A DNA stretch of 38,517 nt from Paracoccus sp. IB05. Lineage in GTDB: Bacteria; Pseudomonadota; Alphaproteobacteria; Rhodobacterales; Rhodobacteraceae. A model generated the notes under the pieces. The model searched no databases. It was not told the DNA's origin and was given only the letters and a program-made list of their open reading frames with translations. Below, piece after piece: positions 15,048 to 23,756 of this stretch. The translations under genes and the position numbers were made by a program. Location: positions 1-38,517 of the forward strand of contig NZ_JAEFCF010000050.1 in assembly GCF_016405985.1 (NCBI RefSeq), read 5' to 3'. Position 1 is the first letter of the stretch. Each line of letters opens with the position of its first letter.

Positions 15048-16298
15048 CTAGAACCGCGACGGCAGCGCCGGGGTGAGTTCCGCGCCCGGGCTGCGGCCCT
15101 GGATCAGATCAGTGATCAGATCGGCGGTCTTTGGCGCCAGTGTCAGGCCGATATGACCATGCCCGAAGGCCAGGAGCACATCGGCGCCGCCTTTCGACGG
15201 GCCGATCACCGGCACTGAATCGGGGATCGAAGGGCGAAACCCCATCCAGCTGCGCGAGGGGGCGGGCAGGTCGGGAAACAGCGCCCGCGCGCCCTCGACC
15301 AGTTTCGCGATGCGATGCGGCGAGCGGGGCAGCCTGAGGCCGCCAAGCTCGACCGTGCCCGCCACCCGCAGCCGCCCCTGCATCGGGCACAGGTAAAAGC
15401 CGCGTTCGGTCACGCAGGCGGGGCGGGTGAGCGGCAGCTCGGCCATATCCCATTCGACATGGTAGCCCCGTTCGGTTTCCAGCGGAATCCGGTCGCCGGC
15501 CTGGGCCGCGAGGGCGCGGGAATGGGCGCCGGCGGCGATGACGACCCGGCGCGAGAGGATCTGCAAAGGGCGGCCATCATCGGACCGGCCATTGAGCACG
15601 ACACCGGTGATGTCGCGCCGGAGCTGGTCGATGCGGCCCCGGATCAGCTGCGCGCGCGGCGTCACAAGGGCGGCAAGGCGCTGCATCATCTGCCCGGGAT
15701 CCGAGAGGAAAATCGCCTGTGGGAAATAGGCGGCGCCGGCATGGAAGGGCAGGCCCGGTTCCAGCCCGGCGAGCTGCCCGCCGGTCAGCATCTCGACCTG
15801 AACGCCCAGCCTGCGCCGCGCCTCCATCTCGATCCTGGCGGGACCGATCTGGCTTTCCTGGCGGAAGATGTAGAGACAGCCGCGCGGCTGGATCAGATCG
15901 GTGGCGCCCGCCTCGGCCGCCAGCGCTTTCCACAGCGGATTGGCGCCGGCAAGCAGCCCCGCAATCGCCGCCGAATTGCGCTGTGCCGGGCCGGGCAGGC
16001 ACTGGCGTGCGAATTTCATTAGCCATGGCGTCAGTGAAAGCAGGGCCGAATGGCGGATCGCCAGCGGTGAATTGCGGTCGAAAAGCAGCGAGGGCAGGGA
16101 TTTCAGCACATCCGGCGTGCCAACCGGCGCCACCGCGTAATCGGCCACTGTCCCGGCATTGCCATATGAGGCACCCATACCCGGCTCGCCCGGCTCGATC
16201 AGAGTAACCTCGCGCCCCTCGGCGATCAGCCGCGCGGCGATGGTGAGGCCGATCACTCCGGCGCCGATAATGGTGATGTCGGAGGAGAGACGACCCAT
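15048..16298 (-). CDS. DadA-like FAD-dependent oxidoreductase (DAO family)
   Basis: A 416-residue flavoprotein. The FAD Rossmann motif is ITIIGAGVIGLTIAARL with the acidic strand end TLIEPG, followed by GASYGNAGT, typical of D-amino-acid dehydrogenase relatives. Late motifs include ERGYHVEW, WMGFRPSIPDSVPVIGPS and FGHGHIGLTLAP, where the arginine is the usual substrate-carboxylate binder. It probably oxidises an amino acid or secondary amine and passes electrons to quinone. The ATG at 16298 is preferred; a GTG at 16310 would add four residues, and neither has a strong ribosome site. It is the last gene of the TRAP/GS/ALDH/ADH cluster but is set off by a hairpin at 16324-16349. Confidence 0.85.
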   Translation of the reverse strand: MGRLSSDITIIGAGVIGLTIAARLIAEGREVTLIEPGEPGMGASYGNAGTVADYAVAPVGTPDVLKSLPSLLFDRNSPLAIRHSALLSLTPWLMKFARQCLPGPAQRNSAAIAGLLAGANPLWKALAAEAGATDLIQPRGCLYIFRQESQIGPARIEMEARRRLGVQVEMLTGGQLAGLEPGLPFHAGAAYFPQAIFLSDPGQMMQRLAALVTPRAQLIRGRIDQLRRDITGVVLNGRSDDGRPLQILSRRVVIAAGAHSRALAAQAGDRIPLETERGYHVEWDMAELPLTRPACVTERGFYLCPMQGRLRVAGTVELGGLRLPRSPHRIAKLVEGARALFPDLPAPSRSWMGFRPSIPDSVPVIGPSKGGADVLLAFGHGHIGLTLAPKTADLITDLIQGRSPGAELTPALPSRF

Positions 16299-16323
16299 GC
16301 CTGCTTGCACTTTTCGAACAAAT

Positions 16324-16349
16324 GCCGGCCCCGCAATGGCGGGACCGGC
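16324..16349 (-). terminator. Hairpin between alcohol dehydrogenase and DadA-like genes
   Basis: GCCGGCCCCGC and GCGGGACCGGC pair with one mismatch around AATG. On the minus strand it is followed by ATTTGTT, a weak T-tract. It could end or dampen the upstream transcript before the FAD oxidoreductase gene. Confidence 0.5.
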
Positions 16350-16368
16350 GGTTTCAGTTCACATTATC

Positions 16369-17538
16369 TTACATGCAGGCCTGATAAAGCGCGCGGGTAT
16401 TCTCGCGCGTCATGGCAATCGGATTGCCACCGCAGGACGGATCTTCCAGAGCCATTTCGGTAAGCTCGTCAAGGCGTGCAGCCTCGACCCCCATCGCGGT
16501 CAGATTGGCCGGGATCGCCAGTTGCTCGCGCAGTTCCATGATCCAGGCGCGGAACCCGTCAAAGCCTTTCAGCCCCAGATAGGCGCTTGCGGCATTGATG
16601 CGGTCTTCGATCACCGGGCGGTTGAAATCCAGCACCATCGGCATCACGACGGCATTGGTGGTGCCGTGATGGGTGCCGTAGACCGCGCCGACAGGGTGCG
16701 ACAGCGAATGGATCGCGCCAAGCCCCTTCTGGAAGGCAACCGCCCCCATCGCCGCCGCTGACATCATATGACCGCGCGCCAGCAGATTGCCCGGATCGTT
16801 GTAAACGGTGACCAGGTTCTCTTTGACCAGCCGCAGACCTTCCAGAGCAATGCCCTGGCTCATCGGGTGGTAGAAGGGCGAGGAATAGGCCTCGAGGCAA
16901 TGCGCCAGCGCGTCCATCCCGGTGCCAGCCGTGATGAATTTCGGCATGCCAACGGTCAGAGCCGGGTCGCAGATGGTGACAGCCGGCAAGAGCTTCGGAT
17001 GGAAGATGATCTTTTTCTTATGGGTCGCGAGATTGGTCAGAACGCCTGCGCGCCCGACCTCAGATCCGGTGCCGGCGGTGGTCGGAACCGCCACCATCGG
17101 CGCGATTTTGTCGCTGTCGGCGCGGGTGTACCAGTCGTCGATATCTTCCAGATCCCAGACCGAAAGATCCGCGCGCTGATGCGCCATCAGCGCAATCATC
17201 TTGCCCAGATCCAGCGCCGAACCGCCCCCGAACAGGATTACGCCGTCATGGCCACCCGCCTTATAGACGGCGATGCCTTCGGCCATGTTCTTGTCATTCG
17301 GGTTCGGGTCGACCTCGGAAAACACGGCGCGGCCAAGGCCGGCAGCCTCGAGCACATCCAGCGCCTGCGCGGTGATCGGCAGGGTGGCGAGCGCTTTGTC
17401 GGTCACCAGCAGCGGCTTTTTCATGCCGGTGGATTTGGCATGTTCGGCCAGTTCGGCAATCCGGCCCACGCCGAATTTGATCGCGGTCGGGTAAGACCAG
17501 TTGCGGTCGGGAACGCCCTGTTTGTCAACGGTGGACAT
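16369..17538 (-). CDS. Iron-containing (group III) alcohol dehydrogenase
   Basis: A 389-residue NAD(P)-dependent dehydrogenase. The nucleotide site is FGGGSALDLGK (103-113), and VPTTAGTGSEVGR (151-163) is the family signature. The metal ligands Asp209, His213, His277 and His291 keep the same spacing as in lactaldehyde reductase FucO. The C-terminus ends ALYQACM. It likely oxidises an alcohol to an aldehyde, or reduces the aldehyde. Only one base separates its ATG from the stop of the upstream aldehyde dehydrogenase, so the two enzymes act on consecutive steps: alcohol to aldehyde to acid. The substrate is unknown; the gamma-glutamyl ligase in the operon suggests an N-glutamylated amino-alcohol. 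Confidence 0.92.
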   Translation of the reverse strand: MSTVDKQGVPDRNWSYPTAIKFGVGRIAELAEHAKSTGMKKPLLVTDKALATLPITAQALDVLEAAGLGRAVFSEVDPNPNDKNMAEGIAVYKAGGHDGVILFGGGSALDLGKMIALMAHQRADLSVWDLEDIDDWYTRADSDKIAPMVAVPTTAGTGSEVGRAGVLTNLATHKKKIIFHPKLLPAVTICDPALTVGMPKFITAGTGMDALAHCLEAYSSPFYHPMSQGIALEGLRLVKENLVTVYNDPGNLLARGHMMSAAAMGAVAFQKGLGAIHSLSHPVGAVYGTHHGTTNAVVMPMVLDFNRPVIEDRINAASAYLGLKGFDGFRAWIMELREQLAIPANLTAMGVEAARLDELTEMALEDPSCGGNPIAMTRENTRALYQACM

Positions 17539-17539
17539 A

Positions 17540-18922
17540 TTACACCTTCTTGAGATGGTAGGATTTCGGGCGGGTCACCGAATGGTAACCCAGATATGAG
17601 AGCGAGCCGCCGCGACCGGTATCCTTGGTGCCGGTCCAGCACAGAGCCGGGTCGAGATAGTCGGCGCGGTTCATGAAAACGGTACCGGTCTCGACCTGTT
17701 GACCCAGTTCGGCAGCGGTGTCGTAATCTTCGGTCCAGATCGAGGCGGTGAGACCATAGGGGCTGTCGTTCATCAGCCGCAAAGCCTCCTCATCCGAGGA
17801 AACTTTCATAATTCCGACAACCGGGCCAAAGCTCTCTTCAGTCATCACCGACATGGAGTGATCGACATTGACGAGGATCTGCGGCGCGAGATAGGCGCCG
17901 CCATCATCGGCAGGGAACTGCGCCGGATCGACCAGCGGCTTTGCGCCTTTTGCGATGGCGTCCGCGATCTGGTCGCGCACGACTTTCGCAAACCGGATAT
18001 GCGCCATCGGGCCAAGCGTGGTGGTCTGATCGTTCGGATTGCCGAGCTTCAGCCCATTCACCCAGGCAACCGCTTTCTCGACAAAGGAATCATAGAGCGA
18101 TTCATGGACATAGATCCGCTCGATCCCGCAGCAGCACTGTCCGGAATTGAACATCGCGCCATCCATCAGCGTATCGACCGCCGCATCGACATTGGCATCG
18201 GCGCGGACATAGCCCGGGTCTTTGCCGCCAAGCTCCAGCCCGAGCGGCGTGAAGGTGCCGGCCGCCGCGCGCTCGATCGCCTTGCCACCATTCACCGAAC
18301 CGGTGAAATTGACAAAATCGAACCTGCGATCCGCGATCAGCTTTTCGGTTACGGCGTGGTCGAGCACCAGATTCTGGAACACATCCGCCGGAATCCCGGC
18401 GGCATGGAACGCCTCGGCAAGACGTTCACCTGCCACAAGCGTCTGGCTCGCATGTTTCAGAACAATGGTATTGCCAGCGATCAGGCCGGGGATGATCGTA
18501 TTGATCGCGGTCAGGAACGGGTAGTTCCAGGGCGCGATGACAAAGATCACCCCAAGGGCTTCGCGTGCGAGATAGCGGCGGAATTTGTCACTGTCTTCAA
18601 CGATTTTCGGCGCCAGCGTTTCTTCTGCGATGGACGCCATATAATCGGCGCGCGCCGTGACGCCGCCAAATTCGCCAGCGCCGAACTTGACCGGGCGGCC
18701 CATCTGGGCGGCGAGTTCCGGCACGATTGCGTCCTTCAGCCCGGTCAGTTTCGCGACGCCGGCTTTCACCAGCGCGATGCGTTCAGCCAAAGGGCGCGCG
18801 GCCCAGGCAGGTTGTGCCGCGCGGGCGCGGGCAACCGCAGCCTCGGCGCTGGCGAGGTCGAGCGGCTGGCGCTCGACATAAGTCGAGCCGTCAACCGGCG
18901 AGATCAGTTTGATCGGGGTCAT
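17540..18922 (-). CDS. NAD(P)-dependent aldehyde dehydrogenase
   Basis: A 460-residue soluble dehydrogenase of the ALDH superfamily. Seen are Asn133 in the APWNYP motif, general-base Glu230 in LELGGKDP, and the catalytic cysteine in NSGQCCCG, where Cys264 occupies the usual position and two further cysteines flank it. The C-terminal EESFGPV and NDSPYGLTASIW motifs are intact. It would convert the aldehyde made by the neighbouring alcohol dehydrogenase to the acid. A 21-base hairpin lies between it and the glutamine-synthetase-like gene upstream. Relatives include succinate-semialdehyde and gamma-glutamyl-aminoaldehyde dehydrogenases. Confidence 0.92.
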   Translation of the reverse strand: MTPIKLISPVDGSTYVERQPLDLASAEAAVARARAAQPAWAARPLAERIALVKAGVAKLTGLKDAIVPELAAQMGRPVKFGAGEFGGVTARADYMASIAEETLAPKIVEDSDKFRRYLAREALGVIFVIAPWNYPFLTAINTIIPGLIAGNTIVLKHASQTLVAGERLAEAFHAAGIPADVFQNLVLDHAVTEKLIADRRFDFVNFTGSVNGGKAIERAAAGTFTPLGLELGGKDPGYVRADANVDAAVDTLMDGAMFNSGQCCCGIERIYVHESLYDSFVEKAVAWVNGLKLGNPNDQTTTLGPMAHIRFAKVVRDQIADAIAKGAKPLVDPAQFPADDGGAYLAPQILVNVDHSMSVMTEESFGPVVGIMKVSSDEEALRLMNDSPYGLTASIWTEDYDTAAELGQQVETGTVFMNRADYLDPALCWTGTKDTGRGGSLSYLGYHSVTRPKSYHLKKV

Positions 18923-18941
18923 GTTTCACCTGTGGAAGAGG

Positions 18942-18962
18942 ATAGGGGGCTGCGCCCCCTAT
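18942..18962. repeat. Intra-operon hairpin ATAGGGGGC-TGC-GCCCCCTAT
   Basis: A perfect 9-bp stem with a triloop, placed between the glutamine-synthetase-like and aldehyde dehydrogenase genes. It is the second copy of the GGGGGCGC(A/T)GCCCCC element also seen at 10310-10324. No T-run follows on the coding strand, so mRNA processing or stabilisation is as likely as termination. Confidence 0.65.
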
Positions 18963-18989
18963 GTCGGAAATGTGCAGGTTTGCAGCGGT

Positions 18990-20357
18990 TCAGGCGCGTT
19001 CAAGCAGCCGTTTCAGTTCGAAATCTGTAACCATGCGATCGGTCTCAGAGATTTCCCATTGCGCTGCATGATGGTAGTGATCGACCACGTCATCGCCAAA
19101 GGCCTTGCGCAGCATCGCCGAGGATTTCAGCTTTGCCGCCGCATCGCGGAGGTTTTTCGGGATCTCGCGCACACCGGCGACAGAGTAGAGATCCCCGGTC
19201 ATTTCGGGTTCCAGCTCCAGCTTGCGCTCGATACCGTCAAGGCCGGCTGCGAGCAGCGCGGCGCAGGCGACATAGGGGTTCACATCCGAACCGGGGATAC
19301 GGCATTCGACGCGGACGGCCTTGGTGCCCTCGCCGCAAACGCGGAAGCCCGCGGTGCGATTGTCGCCGGACCAAACGATTTTGGTCGGGGCAAAGAGGCC
19401 GACGCAGAACCGCTTATAGCTGTTCACATAGGGGGCGAAAAACACCGTCATTTCTTCGGCCGCTTCCAATTGGCCGGCAATGAAATGGCGCATGACCTGG
19501 GACATGGTGTGATCGGCGTCTTTATCGAAAAAAGCCGGTTTGCCATCGAGGGTCCAGAGCGACTGGTGGACATGGGCGGCGGAGCCGGCTTTATCCGTCT
19601 GATATTTCGCCATGAAGGTCACGGATTTACCCATGGTCCAGGCAATCTCTTTCACGGCCTGTTTGATGATGGTGTGATTATCTGCCGTATCCATCGCATC
19701 GGAATAGCGGTAATTCACTTCGCCCTGACCGCTGTCAGCTTCGCCCTTGGTGTTTTCAACCGGGATACCGGCAGCATAAAGATCATTGCGCAACTTGCGC
19801 ATGACCGGTTCTTCTTTCGAGGTCTGGAAGATATGGTAATCTTCATTATAGGCCGAAATCGGGCGCAGATTGCCGAAGCCATCATCGCGCAGATTTTCAT
19901 AGCTGTTCTCGAAAAGATAGAATTCCAGCTCGGTCGCCATCATGGGTTCAAACCCCATGGCGCGTGCACGCATGACCTGCTTTTTCAGGATCGCACGCGG
20001 AGAGATGGTGATCTCTTCATGGGTGTGGTGATCCAGAAGATCACACATCACCATCGCCGTGCCGGGAAGCCAGGGCAGGCGGCGCAATGTCGCGAGATCG
20101 GGCTTCATGACGTAATCGCCATAGCCCTGCGACCAGCCGGCGGATTTATAACCCGGCACGGTGTTCATTTCCATGTCGAGTGCCAGCAGGTAATTGCAGC
20201 AATGCGTCTCGTTATAGCCGCTGTCGAGGAAGAAACCGGCATGGAAGCGTTTTCCCATCAGCCGGCCCTGCATATCCGGGGCGACGACCAGGACGGTGTC
20301 GATCTCTCCGGTTTCAAAAGCGGCTTTCAGGGTTTCGAGCGTAAGATTCGCGGGCAT
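18990..20357 (-). CDS. Glutamine synthetase-family gamma-glutamyl ligase (PuuA/IpuC-like)
   Basis: A 455-residue ATP-dependent ligase of the glutamine synthetase fold. The N-terminal domain has DMQGRLMGKRF, the D-x-x-G-x-x-x-GKR pattern of gamma-glutamyl-amine ligases rather than canonical GlnA. Catalytic-barrel motifs are ATELEFYLF, GQGEVNYRYSDA, SAAHVHQSLW, NSYKRF and VECRIPGSDVNPYVACAALLAAG. No adenylylation-loop tyrosine motif of GlnA is obvious. Such enzymes attach glutamate to putrescine, isopropylamine, ethanolamine or similar amines, protecting the nitrogen for oxidation. The neighbouring aldehyde and alcohol dehydrogenases fit an amino-alcohol. The ATG follows GAGG by only three bases. 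Confidence 0.88.
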   Translation of the reverse strand: MPANLTLETLKAAFETGEIDTVLVVAPDMQGRLMGKRFHAGFFLDSGYNETHCCNYLLALDMEMNTVPGYKSAGWSQGYGDYVMKPDLATLRRLPWLPGTAMVMCDLLDHHTHEEITISPRAILKKQVMRARAMGFEPMMATELEFYLFENSYENLRDDGFGNLRPISAYNEDYHIFQTSKEEPVMRKLRNDLYAAGIPVENTKGEADSGQGEVNYRYSDAMDTADNHTIIKQAVKEIAWTMGKSVTFMAKYQTDKAGSAAHVHQSLWTLDGKPAFFDKDADHTMSQVMRHFIAGQLEAAEEMTVFFAPYVNSYKRFCVGLFAPTKIVWSGDNRTAGFRVCGEGTKAVRVECRIPGSDVNPYVACAALLAAGLDGIERKLELEPEMTGDLYSVAGVREIPKNLRDAAAKLKSSAMLRKAFGDDVVDHYHHAAQWEISETDRMVTDFELKRLLERA

Positions 20358-20521
20358 ATTGGCCTCAGTATTTTGTCAGAAGGATCAGGAATTGGATGCG
20401 GGAGCGGATAAAAACCCACCACCACCGAATTCCGGCTTTCTGGGCCAGCAATCCTCAGCAATCCGCATCACAATCACGTCCTTTTCTCTCCCCGCAGGTC
20501 ATTCACCTGCCCGAATGTAAC

Positions 20522-20552
20522 GGGGCAGGGTGGACCTTGCCACCACCGCCCC
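20522..20552 (-). terminator. Imperfect hairpin after the TRAP binding-protein gene
   Basis: GGGGCAGGGTGG and CCACCACCGCCCC pair around ACCTTG with a small internal mismatch. It lies just past the dctP-like stop codon on the minus strand. There is no clear T-tract, so it may be a 3' stabiliser that keeps the abundant binding-protein mRNA separate from the enzyme genes. Confidence 0.4.
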
Positions 20553-20559
20553 GACTGGA

Positions 20560-21603
20560 TCAGCCGTAACGATAAGGACGGCCGGCTTTGGACATCACAT
20601 CGTTGTATTTCTTGAAGATTTCGACGACCTTCGCTTTGGTCTCGGATTCAGCAGCAACCTCATCCCAGAAGTCGCGGGCTTTCGCCTCGACCGTATTCCA
20701 TTCCTCATCCGGGATCGAGGTGAGCTGCAGTTTCGGGCCATTGACGCGCAGATCGGCCTCGCCACCCCAATACCACCACTGACGGTAGTAATGCGATTGC
20801 TCGAAGCAGACTTCCATCAGCGCTTTCAGATGGTCAGGAACTTCGTTCCAGCGGTCGGCATTGGCGAAGAAATGGCCAATCCAGGCGCCCGAGATATTGT
20901 TGGTCAGGAAGTATTTGGTCACATCGGCCCAGCCGACCGTGTAATCCTCGGTGATCCCCGACCAGGCAATTCCGTCCAGCTCGCCGGTTTGCAGCGCGAC
21001 CTGGATATCTTCCCAGGGCAATTGCATCGGCACCACGCCGAATTGCGCGAGGAAGCGGCCGGCGGTCGGGAAGGTGAAGACGCGCTTGCCCTCAAGATCC
21101 TTCAGCGAATTGATCGGATCTTTGGTGGCGAAATGGCAGGGATCCCAGGAGCCGGCCGAAATATGCTTCACGCCGACCTTGGCATATTCCTCTTCCCAGA
21201 TCTGCTTCAGCCCATATTGGTTGAACAGAACCGGCACATCGAGCGAATAGCGCGAGGCAAAGGGGAAATAGCCGCCGAACACGGTCACTTCGGTCGGCGA
21301 TTGCATGGAATCGTCATCCGATTGCACGGCGTCGATGGTGCCTGATTGCATGGCACGGAACAGTTCCGAGGTCGGAACCAGCTGATCGGCGTAATAAAGT
21401 TCGATCTCCATTTGCCCGGCAGCAATCTGGTTGAACTTGTCAATCGCGGGCTTGCAGACATGCTCGCCAAGCGCCGCACCGGCATAGGTCTGCATACGCC
21501 ATTTGATCGGCGCGGCTTGCGCGCGAACGGCAGGGGCGGCGAGGGCGGCTGCACCGGCGGCAAGCGCCCCGCTGGTCAGGAATTTCCGTCTGTTCGTCGT
21601 CAT
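20560..21603 (-). CDS. TRAP transporter substrate-binding protein (DctP family), Tat signal
   Basis: A 347-residue periplasmic binding protein. The N-terminus TNRRKFLTSGA followed by an Ala-rich hydrophobic stretch and AVRAQA is a twin-arginine signal peptide. The mature protein has DctP features: KWRMQTYAGAALGEH, GQMEIELYYADQLVP, and LEGKRVFTFPTAGRFLAQFG, where the arginine usually grips a substrate carboxylate, then AWSGITEDYTVGWADVTKY. GGAGG sits five bases before the ATG. It captures the substrate and hands it to DctQM. Conservation of the arginine favours an organic anion or zwitterion, which constrains models of the pathway. Confidence 0.93.
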   Translation of the reverse strand: MTTNRRKFLTSGALAAGAAALAAPAVRAQAAPIKWRMQTYAGAALGEHVCKPAIDKFNQIAAGQMEIELYYADQLVPTSELFRAMQSGTIDAVQSDDDSMQSPTEVTVFGGYFPFASRYSLDVPVLFNQYGLKQIWEEEYAKVGVKHISAGSWDPCHFATKDPINSLKDLEGKRVFTFPTAGRFLAQFGVVPMQLPWEDIQVALQTGELDGIAWSGITEDYTVGWADVTKYFLTNNISGAWIGHFFANADRWNEVPDHLKALMEVCFEQSHYYRQWWYWGGEADLRVNGPKLQLTSIPDEEWNTVEAKARDFWDEVAAESETKAKVVEIFKKYNDVMSKAGRPYRYG

Positions 21604-21649
21604 CTTTACCTCCGTTGGTGGGTTCTCAATTGAATGCCGGTTGCCCCGG

Positions 21650-22996
21650 CTATTGTCCGTAAACCTGATGTGGCAGCCAAAGTGCGATCTCGGGGAAGAT
21701 CATGATCACGGCCAATGTCAGGATCATAATCGCGACAATCGGTACGATGGAGCGGTAAATATCGGAGAGTGAAACATGGTCCGGCGCCATGGCGCGCATC
21801 AGGAACAGGTTATAGCCGAAGGGCGGCGTGATATAGGCCACCTGGCAGGTGATGGTGTAAAGCACCCCGTACCAGATCAGCACATCCTGCGGCGGCATGC
21901 CGAGATCCAGTTTCGCGACCAGCGGAATATAGAGCGGCGCCACAATCACCAGCATGGCCGTGTCGTCAAGGAACATGCCCATAATCAGGAACGAGACCTG
22001 CATCAGGATCACGATGCCCCAGGGACCAAGGCCCAGATCCTCAAGGAAAAAGCCCTCGATGGCCCGCACGGCACCCAGCCCGTCGAAAACTGCGCCAAAG
22101 GCCATTGCCGCGAGCAGGATCCACATGAACATGCAGGTGACGCCCAGCGTATTGACGAGGCAGTTTTCCCAGACCTTTTTCGTGATACGTCCTTTGAACA
22201 GGGCGACCAGGGTGGCGATCAGCGCTCCGACCACCGAGGCCTCGACCAGGCTGACATAGCCCATCACGAAGGGACCCATCATCGAGGCAAAGATCACAAC
22301 CGGCAGGATCCCGGCGCGCAGCAGCCGGATTTTTTCGGCCCAGGTGATGGAGTTGCGCTCTTCTTGCGACAAAGCCGGGCCAAGCTTTGGGTTGATGCCG
22401 CAGCGGATCACCACATAAAGCAGGAAGAACCCGGCCATCAGCAGGCCCGGGAAGACCCCCGCCAGCCAGATCTGCCCGACCGGCTGGCGCGCGATCATCG
22501 AATAAAGCACCAGCACGATCGAGGGCGGCACCAGAATGCCCAGGGACGAGCCGCCCTGGATGATGCCGGTGACCATCCGCTTGTCATAGCCGCGCTTCAG
22601 AAGCTCGGGCAGGGCGATGGTGGCGCCGATGGCAAGACCTGCGACCGACAGCCCGTTCATGGCAGAGATCAGCACCATCAGGAGGATCGTACCAATCGCC
22701 AGACCGCCGGGGATCGGCCCGAACCAGACATGGAACATCTTGTAGAGGTCATCGGCGAGGCGCGCCTCGGACATCACATAGCCCATCCAGACGAACATCG
22801 GCAGGGTGAGCATCGGATACCAGTTCATCAGCTTGATGGTGGTGGTGAAGGCGATGTCATAGCCCCCCCGATCCCCCCAGAGTGCGATGGTGGCGACCAC
22901 GGCGACAAAACCGATGCCGGCAAAGACCCGCTGGCCGGTCATGAGCATGGCCATCATGCCCATGAACATGACGATGGCGATATATTCGTAGGGCAT
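21650..22996 (-). CDS. TRAP transporter large permease (DctM family)
   Basis: A 448-residue sodium-driven permease with about twelve helices and no signal peptide. Family motifs include MVLISAMNGLSVAGLAIG, GIIQGGSSLGILVPPSIVLVLYS, MGMFLDDTAMLVIVAPLYIP and QVAYITPPFGYNLFLM. It forms the transport channel with the DctQ subunit. Its ATG shares one base with the stop of the DctQ gene (TGATG at 22996), indicating translational coupling, and it precedes the binding-protein gene by 46 bases. Confidence 0.95.
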   Translation of the reverse strand: MPYEYIAIVMFMGMMAMLMTGQRVFAGIGFVAVVATIALWGDRGGYDIAFTTTIKLMNWYPMLTLPMFVWMGYVMSEARLADDLYKMFHVWFGPIPGGLAIGTILLMVLISAMNGLSVAGLAIGATIALPELLKRGYDKRMVTGIIQGGSSLGILVPPSIVLVLYSMIARQPVGQIWLAGVFPGLLMAGFFLLYVVIRCGINPKLGPALSQEERNSITWAEKIRLLRAGILPVVIFASMMGPFVMGYVSLVEASVVGALIATLVALFKGRITKKVWENCLVNTLGVTCMFMWILLAAMAFGAVFDGLGAVRAIEGFFLEDLGLGPWGIVILMQVSFLIMGMFLDDTAMLVIVAPLYIPLVAKLDLGMPPQDVLIWYGVLYTITCQVAYITPPFGYNLFLMRAMAPDHVSLSDIYRSIVPIVAIMILTLAVIMIFPEIALWLPHQVYGQ

Positions 22997-23502
22997 CAGA
23001 TTTTCACTCCGCGCAAAGTCGCAATGTCGCGGATGAGAAAGGCGATGGATTGCAGGATCATCAGGAAAACGCCGGTGCAGATCACGATCTTGATCGGTGC
23101 CATATAGGGCCGCCAGACGGTGCGGGACCGCTCACCGAATTCGAAGGAGTAGATCGTGCTTTCGATCCCGCCCCACAGGACGACGACGAGGAAGAAGATC
23201 ATGCAGAAAACGGTAACACAATCGACCAGGGCCTGGGTTTTCACACTCCAGCGGCCGTAAAGCAGGTCCATCCGCACATTGGCGCCAAGGATCAGCGAAT
23301 AGGCGCCGCCAAGGACGAAATAGCCGACCATGGTGAACTGGGCCATTTCCTGGGTCCAGAGCGCGGGGTGGAAAAACGCCTTTGCGATCACCGAGTACAG
23401 CAGGACGCCGGCCAGCGCGAAGATCAGATACATCGCGAGGCGGCCGATGACGGTGTTGATCTTTTCGATGATCAGCACGAGCCGGATAAAAAAGAGTGGC
23501 AT
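22996..23502 (-). CDS. TRAP transporter small permease (DctQ family)
   Basis: A 168-residue protein with four helices. It contains WTQEMAQFTMVGYFVLGGAY and GANVRMDLL, the conserved DctQ core. The start at 23500-23502 is chosen because GGAGG lies eight bases upstream and the protein begins directly before helix 1; the 40 extra codons upstream look non-coding. It is the first gene of the catabolic operon and is divergent from the RpiR regulator. Confidence 0.92.
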   Translation of the reverse strand: MPLFFIRLVLIIEKINTVIGRLAMYLIFALAGVLLYSVIAKAFFHPALWTQEMAQFTMVGYFVLGGAYSLILGANVRMDLLYGRWSVKTQALVDCVTVFCMIFFLVVVLWGGIESTIYSFEFGERSRTVWRPYMAPIKIVICTGVFLMILQSIAFLIRDIATLRGVKI

Positions 23503-23652
23503 CGGGTCAGCCTCCGCAGCCGGCAGGGAACAGAGGGCGACAGGCTTGACCCGCCTGGCAGAGCCGGCAGGAGGAGGATCCCGGAAAGGACATGGACGAG
23601 TCGGCTCCCTGATTTTTCCCAAGCGTCACCCTGTGGCGGGGGCGCTGTCAAG

Positions 23653-23682
23653 ATTATTTCAGAATGCTGTTTCCTGTTACAA
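23653..23682 (-). promoter_or_regulatory. Tentative promoter of the TRAP/gamma-glutamyl operon
   Basis: On the minus strand TTGTAA (23682-23677) and AATAAT (23658-23653) are 18 bases apart in the most A/T-rich part of the 254-base divergent spacer. A likely RpiR control region; the boxes are weak and no clear operator palindrome was found. Confidence 0.3.
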
Positions 23683-23756
23683 TCTTTTCTGCAACCCTGC
23701 CCGTGACATTTCCGGGGTAACGAAGCCCCGGGGGACGCTGCCGCAAAGGGGGACGC

